A stretch of 64,000 nucleotides of DNA from Smittia aterrima (lineage: Eukaryota > Arthropoda > Insecta > Diptera > Chironomidae). This document shows, in pieces, positions 1-14,500 of this stretch. The DNA is taken from contig CP093830.1 in NCBI GenBank assembly GCA_033063855.1, forward strand, positions 17,546,854-17,610,853, in the 5' to 3' direction. Both the position numbers and the translations under genes were made by a program. The notes under the pieces were generated by a model. That model did no database searches and had not been told where the DNA came from. It saw nothing but the letters and a program-made list of their open reading frames with translations. The number at the start of each line of letters is the position of its first letter. Position 1 is the first letter of the stretch.

Positions 1-3000
1 CTTTCCCACTGCTCAGACGTTCTACGAAGAGCAGAAGAATCATTGAATGGAATTAAATGAAAGTGATTCTTTGAAAACTTAATGAATTCAAAAGGCGAAT
101 GAGTTTCCCAAGCGTTTCTTGGAAAGCGTTTCTTGCAGAGAAACGCCGGTCAAACTTTAATTGAATTTCTTCTATTTTTAACATTCTCGATTCTCATTCA
201 GCACCGACAGTGAAGAATCAGAGCTTCAATGTTCATGAAATGAATTTTCATTCGTTTAAATGGAATATCTTCACATTACCATCGCATTATCTCGTGCGAG
301 AAGGAAAGGAAACAAATCGAGGAAGGAAGAAAAAGTAATCCTCGCTAGAATGAATATTTTAGCACCACAAAACTCTCAATTTTCCCAAACCCATTTGTCG
401 AACGAGACGGAAATTTGGGTTATCGATGTGAGCTATGAACGAGATGTGAGCCATCAACACGAAATTTACAATTGCTGTGACACACGTAAATGGTTTATGG
501 GATAAAACCTTTACAATAAGTTGCTCTCTCAAAGATCGGAAGTATCACGACGACAATTGAGAATGATTTTACCGAAAAGTTATTTAATCACACGCTTGAG
601 CTTGCAAGCGACGGAGCCTTCACTGTAATCCCAAAATATTCTAAATCCGATTAAGGCTAATCTCAGCAAACAGTTATCCGACTAATGAAAACGATGATTT
701 AATGATGATCCCAAAGTATTATGGAAATCAATGTGTTTCCTCTTCGATAAATACTCGGGATGTCGTGTTGCTTGAAAGCTCTTTTGTGTGAGGTTATCGA
801 AGCTTCTCGAGACAGCAGCATGAGGTTGAAATTACCCGATGGAAGATGAGATATTGAGAGAGGATTTTATGGTTTTTCCCACGCTCTAAACTGCTACTCC
901 ATTCATTGAAATGGGAGCTTTACCACAGCGAGTCGTCCTCACGTTCGTCCGATATTTTGTCTTTACGCTTCGCATTATTTCGGGCTTTAATGTGAATCTT
1001 CACGACCTTTTAATTTATCGCCCATAGGGAGCCAGAAAATAATGTTTACTTCGGAAGACTGCGCTGCTTTGCTTGCTTCCTTTTTTCGTTGTCACGCCTC
1101 AGATCCATTTCCACATTTTCAGTGCTCCGATGACGAAGAATCATATTGCCCTGGCGCACGAAAAAGCACTTAATGAACTTTTATTGGCTTTAATTGAAAA
1201 TTGGCCATTCGACAGGAATGTTATTTTTTTGTTAAGCTCATTGTGTGCCTGAATGTGAATAAGTTTCTCTTTCTACTGAATACGAAGTAGGAGAGAAGCG
1301 AGGACGAGAAGTAGAAGCTCAAGGCGGAGATTGTGCAATAAAATAAATTTCCCTTTTCGGTTCATCGAGCATCGGAAGAAGTTGGAATTGATGAACAACA
1401 GAAAACTGAGCAGCGATGAGAAAAGTCCTGGTTGGAAAAAGTTTGCATAACGGCAATAAAAACGTTTTGTTTGTGTGGAAATGAAGAAGAGAGCTCGTGA
1501 AGTGTTTCGAGGCAAGATTCAAAAAAGCTTTCATACCAAATCGATTTAAACAAACGGTGGCGGCATATGGCGTTAATCTGTTGATCAAACGATGTGAAAA
1601 TATTTACGTCGCGTACTTTTAAAGCTGCGGAAGTTAAGAAAAACTCGTAACGAGAAAGTAAATCATGGAAACCTTTGATGTTTGTTTGTCATTTATTGAA
1701 GAACGTTTCGTCAGATTGAAGATCAACTTTTCGATGTGTTTCGAAAGAAATATTCGCAGCAAAAATGAATGCAAATACGAAAAGAACTTTCCTATGAAAA
1801 AAAGAGAGAATCTTTCAAAGCTTTCCTCGTCTACAAACTTTTCCTTTGACGTTTCGATGGTTCAAAAATAATTTTAATTTCAGTTTGGTCTTGAAATTCA
1901 AGTTTCACTTCGAAAAGTCTTTTGTCGAACGTCTTGGCTTAGACTTTATTTATTGTTCGTTACTACGATTGCACGTATCAAGATGAAGGACGAAATCAGA
2001 TTTCATCAGAAATTGGATCATCAAAAGTATATCGATGAGGATTTATTTACAAAGTTTACGGATACGGCGAGACAAGCGGAAGCAATTCGAAAGCGAAGAG
2101 ATAAGAAAAATCAGAGAAATCATTCAATTTAAAGTTTTCCGATGCGATAGCTATTTCTATATAAAATGAAAATTGATAGAATTCGCTCGTAAATCTTCGA
2201 GTTGGATATCATTATCAAAAGTTTATGAAAGCGTTACGCTCGTACTCAAAGGCTCTTTCTCATGTCACTGGGAATTGGAAAGTTTGGAACAATTTTCATT
2301 AAAAATGCTTATAATGCACGATGTGTTCATTCCAAAAAGCTTTTCAACTTCTCATCATGAGCTAACGGCTACATTGAACTGAAAACTTTTTTCTTAATGT
2401 CATTTGGTAATTGATACCAAGAGCAGTTAAGCTTTCTCATTAATAAAGGTAATTCGTTGTCATTTATAATCTGTACTCGACGTCGATACATCAAAAACTC
2501 CGATTTCGTCTTTTCTTTCGTCTTTCATTGACGATAAGCAATTACGTTTAGAAGCATCGGTTTCCCATCGAGAAGAGAGGGAGGAGAGGGAAGGCGTCGT
2601 GTAATCTCATCAAGGGAGATCTTTAAGACCATTCATTAATTACGTGACGCGTTCTTCTTATTTCAATTCGCTTTCTTCTCATGCGTGATGAGGTTTATCT
2701 GAAAAATAAATTGTACTCATCCCTCAAATTCAAATCGCAATTTTCATCTTCGTCCGAACCTATCCCACCCAATTTAAATTTGCGTTCCTTTAAAGATCGA
2801 GAAGAAAGAATTTCCTTTCAACGTGATTTTCCAAAGATTTTCTCGTTCTCATCGCGATATCCAGAGTCGCTATCGTTAGTTTAGTAATTTTCCCGTCTCT
2901 CGGACTCTAAAGCGACGACTCATCACACAATTCTCTTGAAGTTAGAATGAGACAGCATGAGTCTCACAAAAATATTTTGTGACTCACAAATGTTCGAGTC

Positions 3001-6000
3001 TCGCTCAGCGCTCAGTCTTCGTCAGTCAATTCTTTCGGAAAAATGCGTTTTCAAATTTTCCGGGTTTTTATTTAAGAAGAAGTGAATTTTACTTTGAAAA
3101 GAATTTTGTAAATATTTCGAGTTTATCTTAAGCATCCATCAAAAGTCGGATAGTCTTTAAAGCGACTGATAGTCGACATACGAATTGTGCAATAAAAAAA
3201 TTAAAGTGAAAAGAAAAAGAGAAGATAAAATAAAAGCTCACGGCCCGACGTCGTTGTTGTTGCTCGTTGTCAACATCTGTGCATAGAATGATACAAATTT
3301 CACTAATATGATTGATTTTCCTAGAAAGATTCTCAAGAGTTCCAAACAAGCTTCATTAAATTGCTAGAAACTCTCGTCGCAAATTCTCAGAAAGTTCATT
3401 AAACGTCCCATCGAGAGGGGAGAAGTGTCGGGCCTCCCTGGAAATCTGATTGTCTGGGCTCAGTCACGTAGTGACGAAAGTGCAAAGTTGAGAGATAGAT
3501 CGAAGGAATTTGAAAGCAGCAGCAGACATAAACCAGAGAAAGAAAGTGAAAAAAAGTATTATTTTTACATCTCTGTGGATGAGGGATAAAAATAGATCAA
3601 CGCTGAAGAACACAAATGCGTTTGAACACACATAAATTGGGACTTACGAATTCAGCCAGCGCCGAGCTCGAGTCGCTCTTCAATAAGAATTTTTAAGGTA
3701 GGGTATTGACTCTCAGTCAGTAGTCGCTGTTATTGAGTAGTAAAAAACTACAATGATGCTTTATTCATGACGAACGACAAATGCTCGGTTGTAATCAAAT
3801 CCCGGGATACTTCTGTTTAACGACTTAGCGACTTAGCACTTTAATGATCGGAGGAGACTCAAATTAGTTTTTCGTCGCCCCATGAAAACCTTTGACTGCC
3901 CTCTCGTCATCGATTGTTTGTAGCCACTGTCATAAAATTTATGTTCATGCAATTTCTGTGCTTGACGGCTTGTTACGTGCGGTGCTGAAAGTTTTTTTTT
4001 TATTCAGAAAATAAACTTGAAATCTTCGGTGATTTCTCGTTACGATAATTTAGAGCTAATGACGTAGTTGATGAATAATTTCGAGACGTTTTCTTTTCAT
4101 CGAAATGCGAGGAGAAAAAAATCTTCGAAAATACTCACACCCACCCACGCTTGATTCAACATATTTGGGCAGTCAACCAATACATCGACGTGATTAGTCT
4201 TAATTTCGTGTCGAAAGCGGCGGCGGCGGCAGCAACAACTTATCAAGTCAGGAAGTTCTTAATGAACTTCATTAAACATTGAAATTTACCTTTGAACGCG
4301 CTCGGATAACAAATTCGACGAGAGAACATGCTTTCAACGGATAACCTTTCATATTTCAATTAATCGTTGACAGGGAACATTAAACTCAAGAGTTGAGAAG
4401 CTTTAAAGTTGTAATAAATTGATGAGAGACGATCAGACAACTCAATTGAATAGAAAGGGAGGAGAATGAAGTGAAATTGGATTTTTCTCGCCTTCTTGTT
4501 TTTCCACATTTTCAAGAAAAACTTCACGAGAAGGAATGTGACGACATTTCTTTGAAAGCTTTGGCTCGTTCGACCTTTCCATCTACTCGCAATTCTAAAG
4601 TTGAAAAGGACATTTACAATAAAAAAAAAGAAGAGAAATCACTATGCTCCTGGCATGAACTTTTCATTTACTTTCCTTTCAAAGTCGCACCGCACAAAAG
4701 ATCTTTTTCCTTGCAATTTTGTTTTGTTCAATAATTCAAATGCAAAAAGTTCATTTGAATGTGCTTGGCTACAGCTTCATTTACACCGTGTCGATGCTTT
4801 CCTTCATGTTAAGTGAAGCTTTTTTACGTCATGCTTATAGTTTGTTAACAAAAAATTCAATTTTGTAAGGCTTTTCATTTCAACGCGAGCTCTGTAGAAC
4901 AAAACGTTTCATGAAAAGAGAAAAGCGAACGCGATAGTTTGTGGAATGAAGAGAAATCCTTGTCGCTTATGTAAACTTCATTTATGAAGTACGTTTGATT
5001 GTTAATTGCTAATGACTAATTGCAGGCCTGAATTACAAAATGAGTTAATTGAAATTACAGAGAACACTTGATGTCAAAAGCTTCTGATTAATATTCATTG
5101 AACCGAAGAAATTGAGAGAGACAATCACTTTCAGCGAAAGTTTATTGTGCGTTGCCGAGACTGAATTTAATGACGAACCCATTAGCATTTCATATTCTCC
5201 TTCATTTAAAACCAATTTAAACTGAAAGTTCTCTGCCAGAAAGTCGACGACAAAATGTTATTTTGAGTTCTCTGTTGTGTGTCGAAAAGAAAAGAAGAAG
5301 CGAAGGAAAGCACATCAACAATGGCCACAAAAGAAAAAGTGACTTTGTCACTAAAATGATGGAAAAATTTCGATTTTCTCTCACTCGAACAAATAAGGCA
5401 AGAGCGGTTAAGTTGTTGTCGTGTTTATGAGGAAAATGTCGAAGTCGATTTATCTGGCGGACGATTCTCATCTTTTTTTTATTCCTCTCGTTGTTCACGA
5501 GTTTTCACATTAAATTCCTCGTTTCGCGGAAGAGAAAATCATTAAATTCGCGAATGATAAAGTCACGGGAGCGCACAGGGTGTGTTCTCCTCGAAAGCTT
5601 GATTTATTCATTAATTTTCGGGGTAAACGCACTTTCCTTGGTGCCACATTCACACCTTCGTCGGCTCTTGACTCAAACAAAGAGAAAGAGAAAGAGTGCT
5701 TCCTCTAACTTCAAACAAGCTGACGATCATGTTTATCCTATGCGCGGGTTGTTGTTTTATTTTCAATTTACGTCACTTAATCAGTCCGTGTGTGAGGAAA
5801 TGTAAGCACGCGTTTGTATATAAGAATTTTATTGCTCAAGACCACGTTTTATTAATAGATCAATGACTGCTGTAGATGTTTTTCGCGTGTGTGGTGAGAG
5901 TAATGAAGGCGAGCGTGCAATTCGGTCACATGTTAATCGAAAAATCATTGCCGAATCCACCGCGGCTTTCCAACACGTGCGATTTGAATATTTTGTGGCA

Positions 6001-9000
6001 TTTCTGATAACAAAAAAGGCTCCAACTCTCGGAAGGGGAATTTGTCAAATTTTTTCGCTCAAACCTGAATTTAATAAATTTCCGTTGGTTAACCCACAAA
6101 GAATGTTATCTCTTTCAAACGCGAAATGCACGCTCCATTGTTGGAATATTCGATAAGCAAAGTATTTCCATAGCTTTAGTCTCAAAGCGAAGGTTGGTTT
6201 GATGAGCATCTCGCTTACGTCCCATGTGACGCGAAGCTCGGATGTAACCTGTCGCTTCGATAACCCAAACGTTCGCAGCGAAACAAAACATGACAGTTTG
6301 AATAAACATGATATAAATTGCCTCCACATAACCAAAAATGGATGGATATTTTGCGAAAGCTTTTTCGCATTGGCATCCCTCATCTTTACCGTAAGATTAT
6401 GTGGCTTCGTCACAGAAACAAACAAAAACAGATACTCGCTTGTAATGGAAATTATTGCCAAGCGCATGAGAATAAATTCTTCTTGGTTTGACACATTTTC
6501 CCACAGTCGAAGCGCCCCCGCTGTTATTCTCGGTAATAAGTGATTTGTTCATGATGACGGAGGGGCTAAAAAAATCTGCTATTCTTTTAACTTTGCTTCA
6601 GCGACATCAGATTAATCGAGCGAGGGTGACAAACGAAGGGCGCTCAATGAGAGTGCTTTAGAAGCTCTCAAGGGTAAAACACATCCTCATCAACTGCTTC
6701 TCCTTCATTCCACGACGGCAATAAAACTAAACTATAAATAGCTTTGATTGCTCAGCTTTTGCTTAAAAGGCAATCCACGCCAAGACGATTCAATGCTGTT
6801 CGTGGAAAGTTGAAGAAATCGATTTGGGTTCAATGGAATTAATGCGTCCAACTTGAAAAAGTAGATAAGTTTGAAGAAACTGAACAAGCGAGAGAGATGA
6901 TGAAGGAGGAGGATAGAGCAAACACATTAAGAGCAATGATTACCGATCTGACAATCTTCTCTCGCTCACGTTTGTTTCAAGGTTTGTTTCGTCAACGCAC
7001 GCTTTCCTTTAATCAACGCTTACAAACCTTGAATCTATGAGACGAAGTTTTCCCTAAATCTGCCACTGACGAAGACACTCAAATTACCTGAAGATGGCAG
7101 AGGGAACCCAAACGTTACTTGAAAAGACGACTGACGATGACATTCATTCTCTTTGAAAGCTCTTCTGTGTCTCATTTGCAATTAAATTGAAAACTCTAGC
7201 GAACTCAACAGAAAACGTTTTACGAGTTAATGCAGATGCTGGTTGAGTACGTTTACTTGCCCTTCTCTCCCTCTCTCCGTCTCCTGCATCCAATAGCACT
7301 ACTTCAGGTTTATCGATTAAAACGAATGAAAGTGTGGCATTGCATCACAACTCATGCCCATTTATGAAGAACGTCATCTAGACGACCACTCGTTTAATAT
7401 GTAAGAGTCATTCACACGCTCAATGTGGTGACGAAAACATTTTTCGCGGAATCAAAAATATAAATAAATACTTTATGACTCATTCTCGTTCTCCTGCCGT
7501 CTGCTGCGCTCGAGAGCCAGTAACAAAGGAGATGAATCTTTAATTGCGACGAAATCAAGTTTCAATTGTTGAAAGTCTCGAAAGAGTAACAAGGCGAGAT
7601 TAAATTTCATCAAAGCTTTAATTCAAACTCAGAGAATACGCTCCATTCTCAACTTCTACATCCATTTATCTTCGTCAGAAGATAAACAAAATTTCGAGAT
7701 AGAAAAATGATCCTTCACTACGAGTCATCATATGCGATGTGATGGATAGCACAGCTCATACACTTCCATCGATTTTCTTTCTCTCTCTCTATTCAATATT
7801 TAGTCAATGACTCTTTAGGTCTTTCCTGCGTGGAAGATAAATCTTTTTAGCAAACGTTTCGTGTTAGTGGTTGAGATAAAGAAAAGCCCTCGAGCGAATT
7901 CGATTTCTCGCTGCATTTCCTATTTTTACGACTTTTTTCATCGCGTTCAATACGAACAAATGTTGTCACAAAGCTAACATGGATTCGTAATTTATTTGTG
8001 CACTCCAATCATTTACACATTTGATTTGCTGCTCAGACGAATTTTCCGATTTGTTGAGGATTGAAAATGCACCTGATGCCTTGCGTGTTGCTAGAAAAAA
8101 GTGAAATTTCCTTTCGCAGAATTCGGAAACGTGAAAATTATTTAATCTACTTTTCGTTTGTTATGCTTTCTGAAGGAGAAACTCAAGACGAGGTCGAAGG
8201 AGTTGAGTGGAATAAGAAGAAGTTGAATCAACGAATGAATGAGAAATTTATGCAAATAATTCATGAAACTGAAAACATTGAGCGATAAAAAATATTTCAA
8301 ATCAGAATCCTTTTTTCAACTGGTTCAACTTGGCGGATGGCAGAAAATTCAAATTAGAGAAATTTGAATTGCTTTTTCATCGTCACGAAAATCTCCACCA
8401 TTCGTCAAACATGTGAGGATGAAATTTAAATTTGAAATGGAAATTTGCATGTGCGAGATGAAAAATGTCAAACGGCGAAATGTCGAGAGAGAAAATATTT
8501 CTCCGAGTTCATCAACTGGCCACTTCATGTTAATATAAAAGTTTATTCAGTAAATTTGCTTCAACTTTTAATGCCACAGATGACAACCTATTTCAGGGTT
8601 GTACAAACTAAAAGCTTCGACTTCCTATTAAAAGTTTTAACAATGAACAAGTTCGATTTCAAATAACTTCAATTCCATTGATCGATTTCGAGTAACATTG
8701 AATCAATTTGTTTGATGAAATGTTGAAATTTTGCCCTAAAAACTTAATTGAATTGAAAAACATTCGAAGTCAACATAATCCCACCGGAAATAAATTTTTA
8801 GATGAAAGCCATCCACCCACACTCTGCTACTAAATGTCAATCCTACACTCTTGCCAAGTTCTAAAGCGGCGAAGTATGAAAAGGTCAAACAACCCTGGCG
8901 TTAAGCTTTAAAGAAAACTTAATTCTTGAATATAAAGCTTCGGAGAGCGGAAAAAGCGCTGAACACCTAATTATTTCAATTTAAGTGTGGAAAGAGCGAA

Positions 9001-11474
9001 CAAGGATTTATTGTTCCATTTATAACAATGACTAATGGTAATTTAGTCAGGCGGCAGCAAAATGGAAGACGACCTGGAACGAAAGCAAAACGAGGCGTTC
9101 AGGATGAAAAGGCATGAAAGAGTAGAATATAAATATTGGAAGACTACTCGTTAATGATTCTTGTAAATGTTCGGAAAGAGAAGGAAAATGGAAACTTCCT
9201 GTTGCTTGAAAACGATTTTTTTTTAAAGTTTGAAGCGAAAGCTTTTTGCAAGAAAATGACAGAGATGCAATAATTGAATTTTAATCGTTCCCTGAAAAGG
9301 CGACAATGTCGTTAAGACGATGAGCTTAGCGGCAGCCGTTTGTCGTTCACCTCGGCACCTTTTAAATCATTTGCTCAATTAAGATAGTTGACTTAATCAT
9401 CAGCTTCTCATTTTTAATGAATTTGAATCTTCTGCCGCGATAACCGAGAAAGAATTTATCCTCCCTACACTCACATGATGATGATGAAAATTGCGGTTAA
9501 ATAGGAAATGATGAACAGAGTTTTTCCTAATGCTCTCAATAATTTCTTCTTCTCTCAGAAAGCAGCAGCCGCCGAGAGTTTGTAACTCCGACGACTCACA
9601 CACTGCTCAGCGATTTGGGAAATTATTTTTTTCTTACTTTCTCAAAACAGTCGCGTATGAAAAATCGGTGAATATGTGCGGCAGGAGAGTGTGACGATAT
9701 TTAAATCTAATTGAAGCCTACGCAGATAATGAGTGTTAATTAACTCTAAGATATCTTAATTGAAATGTGATTTAGAGAATAATTCAATCAGCAGTGCGAA
9801 AGGCGAGCCAGGAAGAGTGAGCTCCCGAAAAGAAAATTAATTTCTGCCATCAGAGCAGAGGAATATAGTGGAAAGTTGGCCCGTTAAAAATAGAATTTTC
9901 GAACGCGAAAGAAAATTTATAAAACAAAATCGCAGTAAGAAAAAAAATCGAAGAAAATGGTTCTACAAGTTTGTTGTTGTCGTGCACGTCGTTTCGACTT
10001 GAAAGACAAGACGTTGCCAATTTTGATTTGCCTTAAATGCTCGATCATTCATGAAAAATAGGCAAAAATTCCTTCACACATCAGAGACACTCTGGTCTCG
10101 TTATCGCTGCTTGTTCTTGTATAACAAAAGAATCAACGCCAAGAAAAAGTCCTCGAAAGAGTTTTCCGATATTTGTGCGTAGTTTTGTGTCATGAATTTA
10201 TTTAAAGTCGTCGTCCTCGCTGTTGCTTCAAAGCCGGGAAAAATAAAAAACTTTCTTTTCCCGAGGAGAAAAATCTCGAGGCTTGTTTGAGGTCGGAAAA
10301 TGGTTTGGAATAAAATTCTCGTTTGAGGAAAATGTGTTTGCCGACTGCTTTATTCTCTTTTTTTATTAATTTAGAAAGTTCGTCTGGGAAATAAATTCCG
10401 ATAGCGCGCAAAGCTTCCAAACTTTCGCCTCTTCGAATGATATACAGTCGACGCTCGTTCGTGTATCCTTTTTCGAACAATCGAGCTGAAACATTCAGCA
10501 ACCAACTCAAACAACTAATTGCATTAGATTATTTTCCATTCCCTTAATTAATTTACAAAGTTATTTATTTATCGCTTCGTTCCGTGGAGAATTTTTCTGC
10601 TTTCCCTTTTAAGCCGCGCTTCCTGAAACTTCATTCTAATCAGCTTATTCTCTATTACTTTTGATGTGGAATCTGCGAAATTGATTAAATTGCCGATATT
10701 CCTTCCGTGATTGAGTTCAGTGAGGGAGAAAGCGAAACATTTTATTTCGATTTTTTAATCAATTGTGAGGAGAATGAGAGAATATAAGAAAACAGCCCAC
10801 GGCGGGAGAAAAATTTGATTTTCCATCAGAAGGTGAAGTCGGGTGTGTAAAGACTGTTGGGATTTAAAGTTGTTTCAAGTTAATTATCGAAGTGTCTGTG
10901 AAATTTCCTTCATCAAATTATCAAACTCATTAATCAGAAACGACTCCTCGTAACTTTGTTTCAATCGAATTCGACTTCGTGCTCTGCTTTTTTCGATTCA
11001 AATATTCGCTTCATTCAGTGTCGGAATAATTTTGAGCGTATTTAAGGCTCTGGCATTGATAAAGAAGAATCACATTGCGATACGAGAACGAAAACAGAGA
11101 GAAAATGTCGAACGACAGACTTCGACACAAAAATTAAATTATTGGCAATCGAATGGCGAGTCAAAGCGGGCGCATGATTTGGGGCACGTCGTCGGACACA
11201 TGATTTAATGAATCAATAGAATTTCGATTCGAAAGTGAAATTGTTGTCTAATGGAAGTTTGACAAGAAAACTTTAACCTCATTCTCTCGTTTCTTATTCG
11301 AGTGTGTGAGGATTCTTTGTTGTCTCACGTGTCGTTCGCCATGAAAAAGAAAATCACGGACATGACAAGAATGGAAACAGATTTGTCGTCTTTCACTTTT
11401 TCTCAACGTATTTGCTTTGTTCTTAGTCTTTCTCTCAATTAACGCCACATCCCCCAACTCTTTTCTCATTTTAG
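1..11474. other. Long non-coding stretch upstream of Nuak
   Basis: No convincing gene is visible. The open frames present on either strand are short (about 60-150 codons), overlap each other in several frames, resemble no family I recognise and lack paired splice sites that would extend them. The stretch is AT-rich with poly-A/T runs and a short GGC-rich run near 4218-4235. It probably holds the Nuak promoter, 5' UTR exons and regulatory DNA, because the first Nuak coding exon is preceded by an apparent splice acceptor at 11473-11474. That role is inference; no promoter motif could be assigned. Confidence 0.6.
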
Positions 11475-11503
11475 CTTAGACAACACAACGCATCATCATC
11501 ACG

Positions 11504-14500
11504 ATGGTCGTCGGGGGAGCTCAGAACGGCTCAGCCGAAAACGATGCCGTTGGTGGTCAACAGCAGCAGACGCCTCCTACACAACCATTAGGCATTCAGC
11601 AGGCGACAATAGACAATATAATGAGCGGAATAGAAAACACGGGAGCTGTGAAAATGAACAATCACAGGAAGAAGTTGAGACAGAGGTAAAAGCGAGAGAA
11701 AAATGGCAATCATATTTCATCGTTACTGTTGACGATGCAATGAAGAAACGTGAATTAAGCACGTTCCTCTACACACTAGCCGCCATGACATTGAACATGT
11801 TTTTCCTTCCTCTTTCTCTCTCGGCAGATTCGACATCATCAAGAAACTGGGCCAAGGTACATACGGAAAAGTGCAATTAGGAATTAATAAAGAAACAGGT
11901 CAAGAGGTTGCCATCAAGACGATTAAGAAGAGTAAAATTGAGACGGAAGCAGATCTCATTAGAATACGACGAGAAGTTCAGATTATGAGCTCTGTTCAGC
12001 ATCCAAACATCATTCATATTTACGAGGGTGAGTTTGAGTGCTCGCAAAAAAAAAAAATTATGAAAATATTTTTGGATTCACAAGGAGATTTAGAAGTCCT
12101 GGAAAATATTGAAATAAGTGGAAAGCAAGCTCGTTTCAAAATCATTTGAAGATCATTTGGAAACACTTTCAACAATATTTTCAAGGGCCCTCCAAATGCA
12201 TTTCCATTTAGCTCAATAAATCATGTCAAACATATTTGGAAATCATTTTGAAATCATAATCGATAATCGATTGAGAAAAACGAAGCGAAAGTCGTTTTCC
12301 TCGCATAAAATATTTTTCACTAAAAGGAAAACAAGAGGAATTTGTTTTTGTTTAATGTTTGAATTGTGCTTTTAGTTTCGCCGACAGTGAAAAATTGGCA
12401 AATGTGCAAAACAATATTTTTAGCATGAATCAAAATGGATTTATTGCTCCCCGGCTTCGACGAGAGCTTTCCGATGTTTGACACATGGCGTGTGATTAAA
12501 CGAAATAAAGAATAAAATACTCATCGTGTCGACATCACCGAATAGCTCCGCTTATATTTTTCGTGTGTGTCGTTACATTTTTTAAGATTGAAAATCAATG
12601 GAAAGCGAGGCGGAAAGCGTTTTCACAAACTTGAATGTGAAACTAGTCATGAATAATGTGAACGATGCTAAATATTTCTCACATGTCATCATGTCGAGCG
12701 AGTGAGAGCAAAAAACCCTCAGAGATTCAATGCGAAATTAAAAAAATGTAGTTCGCTGATTTGAAATTCTGTCACCATTAGCGAAAGCTCATTCATATCG
12801 AGATCAAACATTTATTTCTCTCTCTTTCACTTTATATCATCCAGTGTTCGAGAATCGTGAGAAAATGGTTCTCGTGATGGAATTCGCGGCTGGCGGCGAA
12901 CTCTACGATTATCTATCGGATCGCAAAGTGTTAACGGAAGAGGAAGCGCGAAGGATCTTTCGTCAAGTGTCGACGGCAATCTATTATTGTCACAAGCATA
13001 AAATTTGTCATCGTGACTTGAAGTTGGAAAATATTCTTCTCGACGAGCATGGCAATGCAAAAGTAAAGTGGAAAACTTTTTAATAACTCTCCCGTTTAGG
13101 GCAAACCACTAACGCTTGTGTCATTGTAGATTGCAGATTTTGGTTTGTCGAATGTTTTTGATGAGCAAAGACTGTTGGCTACTTTCTGCGGTAGCCCGCT
13201 TTATGCATCGCCCGAGATCGTTAAAGGAACTCCATATCAAGGCCCTGAGGTCGATTGCTGGTCGCTGGGTGTTCTACTTTATAGTGAGTATCGAGCAAAC
13301 AACTTCAATCGTCAACCCACTTTCAACGATTCTCTTTCTCTCTCCTTTTTCTTTTCGTCTCGACGTACAGCTCTAGTCTATGGTGCAATGCCGTTCGATG
13401 GTGCCAATTTCAAGAGACTTGTGAAGCAAATTAGTCAAGGTGATTACTTCGAGCCAAAAAAGCCGTCGAGAGCATCGCCTCTGATACGAGAAATGCTTAC
13501 GGTTTGTCCAGTTCGTCGAGCGAACATTGAACAAATTTGCAATCACTGGTGGGTGAATGAGGATTACAATGAAAGCTGCTTGGAATTGGCTGAAGAATTA
13601 GCAAACCAAACACCAGTTCGACTCGATGTTCTTTTGTCGTTAGCACCACCATCAGTCACATCCGATCAAGTGTTAGTGCCAGCGCATGCAGAAGAAGGAA
13701 AAGAAAGGATTCAGAAGAGTCACTCGGTAGGATCAATTATTGATATGCCAGCTGAGTCTGAAGCTGAAAGAAGGATTTTGGATATGGTAGCAGGTTAGCT
13801 AATGATGAGACAGGTCATCGCTTTTCCAGTTGTCTAACCTTTTATTTTCTAATATTTCACAGCCGGCGGTGAACAAGCAATTATGCCTTCAGCTACGAAG
13901 ATAATCACGCCATCAGAAATTGCGTCAGCCCAACCCAAACGTAAGCTCGAATTGACCGTTTCGACAGAGAACGCTACGGGTGGCGTAAAGAAAAAGGAAA
14001 AACCAATCAACGATGTTAAATGTGATCCCTCGAAGCATTCGATTCCCGAAGTAATGGAAGTCGATCCTGAGCCGCAACAAGAAACTTTCTCGGTTGAACA
14101 AGAAGAAAAGAAGGAGAGCATCGATGTACAGGAAAGTTTGAAGAAGATTGAAGAGCTTTGTGATGAGTTGATGGAGAAAACAGATAAGAAGAAACCTGAA
14201 GAGAATAAAGTTCCAACAGCGCCCGTGGAGACTGTCAAGAAGGATGCTGTGAAGAAGATTGCAAGCCCAGTTAAGCGTGATATGGTTAAACATAAAACTT
14301 CTGATTTGTCTACAGCATTGACGTCGATTGCGAAGGAACCTGAGCAAACTGGTCAACCAGCTGTTGCTGAGAGACAAAATAGCGCGCCAGAAGAATCGTC
14401 GTCGTCGTCGATTGTAAAGCCAGCAGAAAAGCGTCGCTCTCGAATTCTTGAGACAGCTGAAAAATTCCAAAACATGAACAATCAAAACAACGAGAAATAC

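Noticed and set aside
260..10510. More than a dozen small open frames on both strands (for example 5863-6156, 6045-6494, 10202-10510)
   Set aside because: They overlap one another, have composition typical of translated AT-rich noncoding DNA, match no family I know and lack splice context.
13849..14485. Long minus-strand frames opposite the Nuak exon
   Set aside because: Shadow frames of a Ser/Lys/Glu-rich coding exon; no domain and no splice signals.
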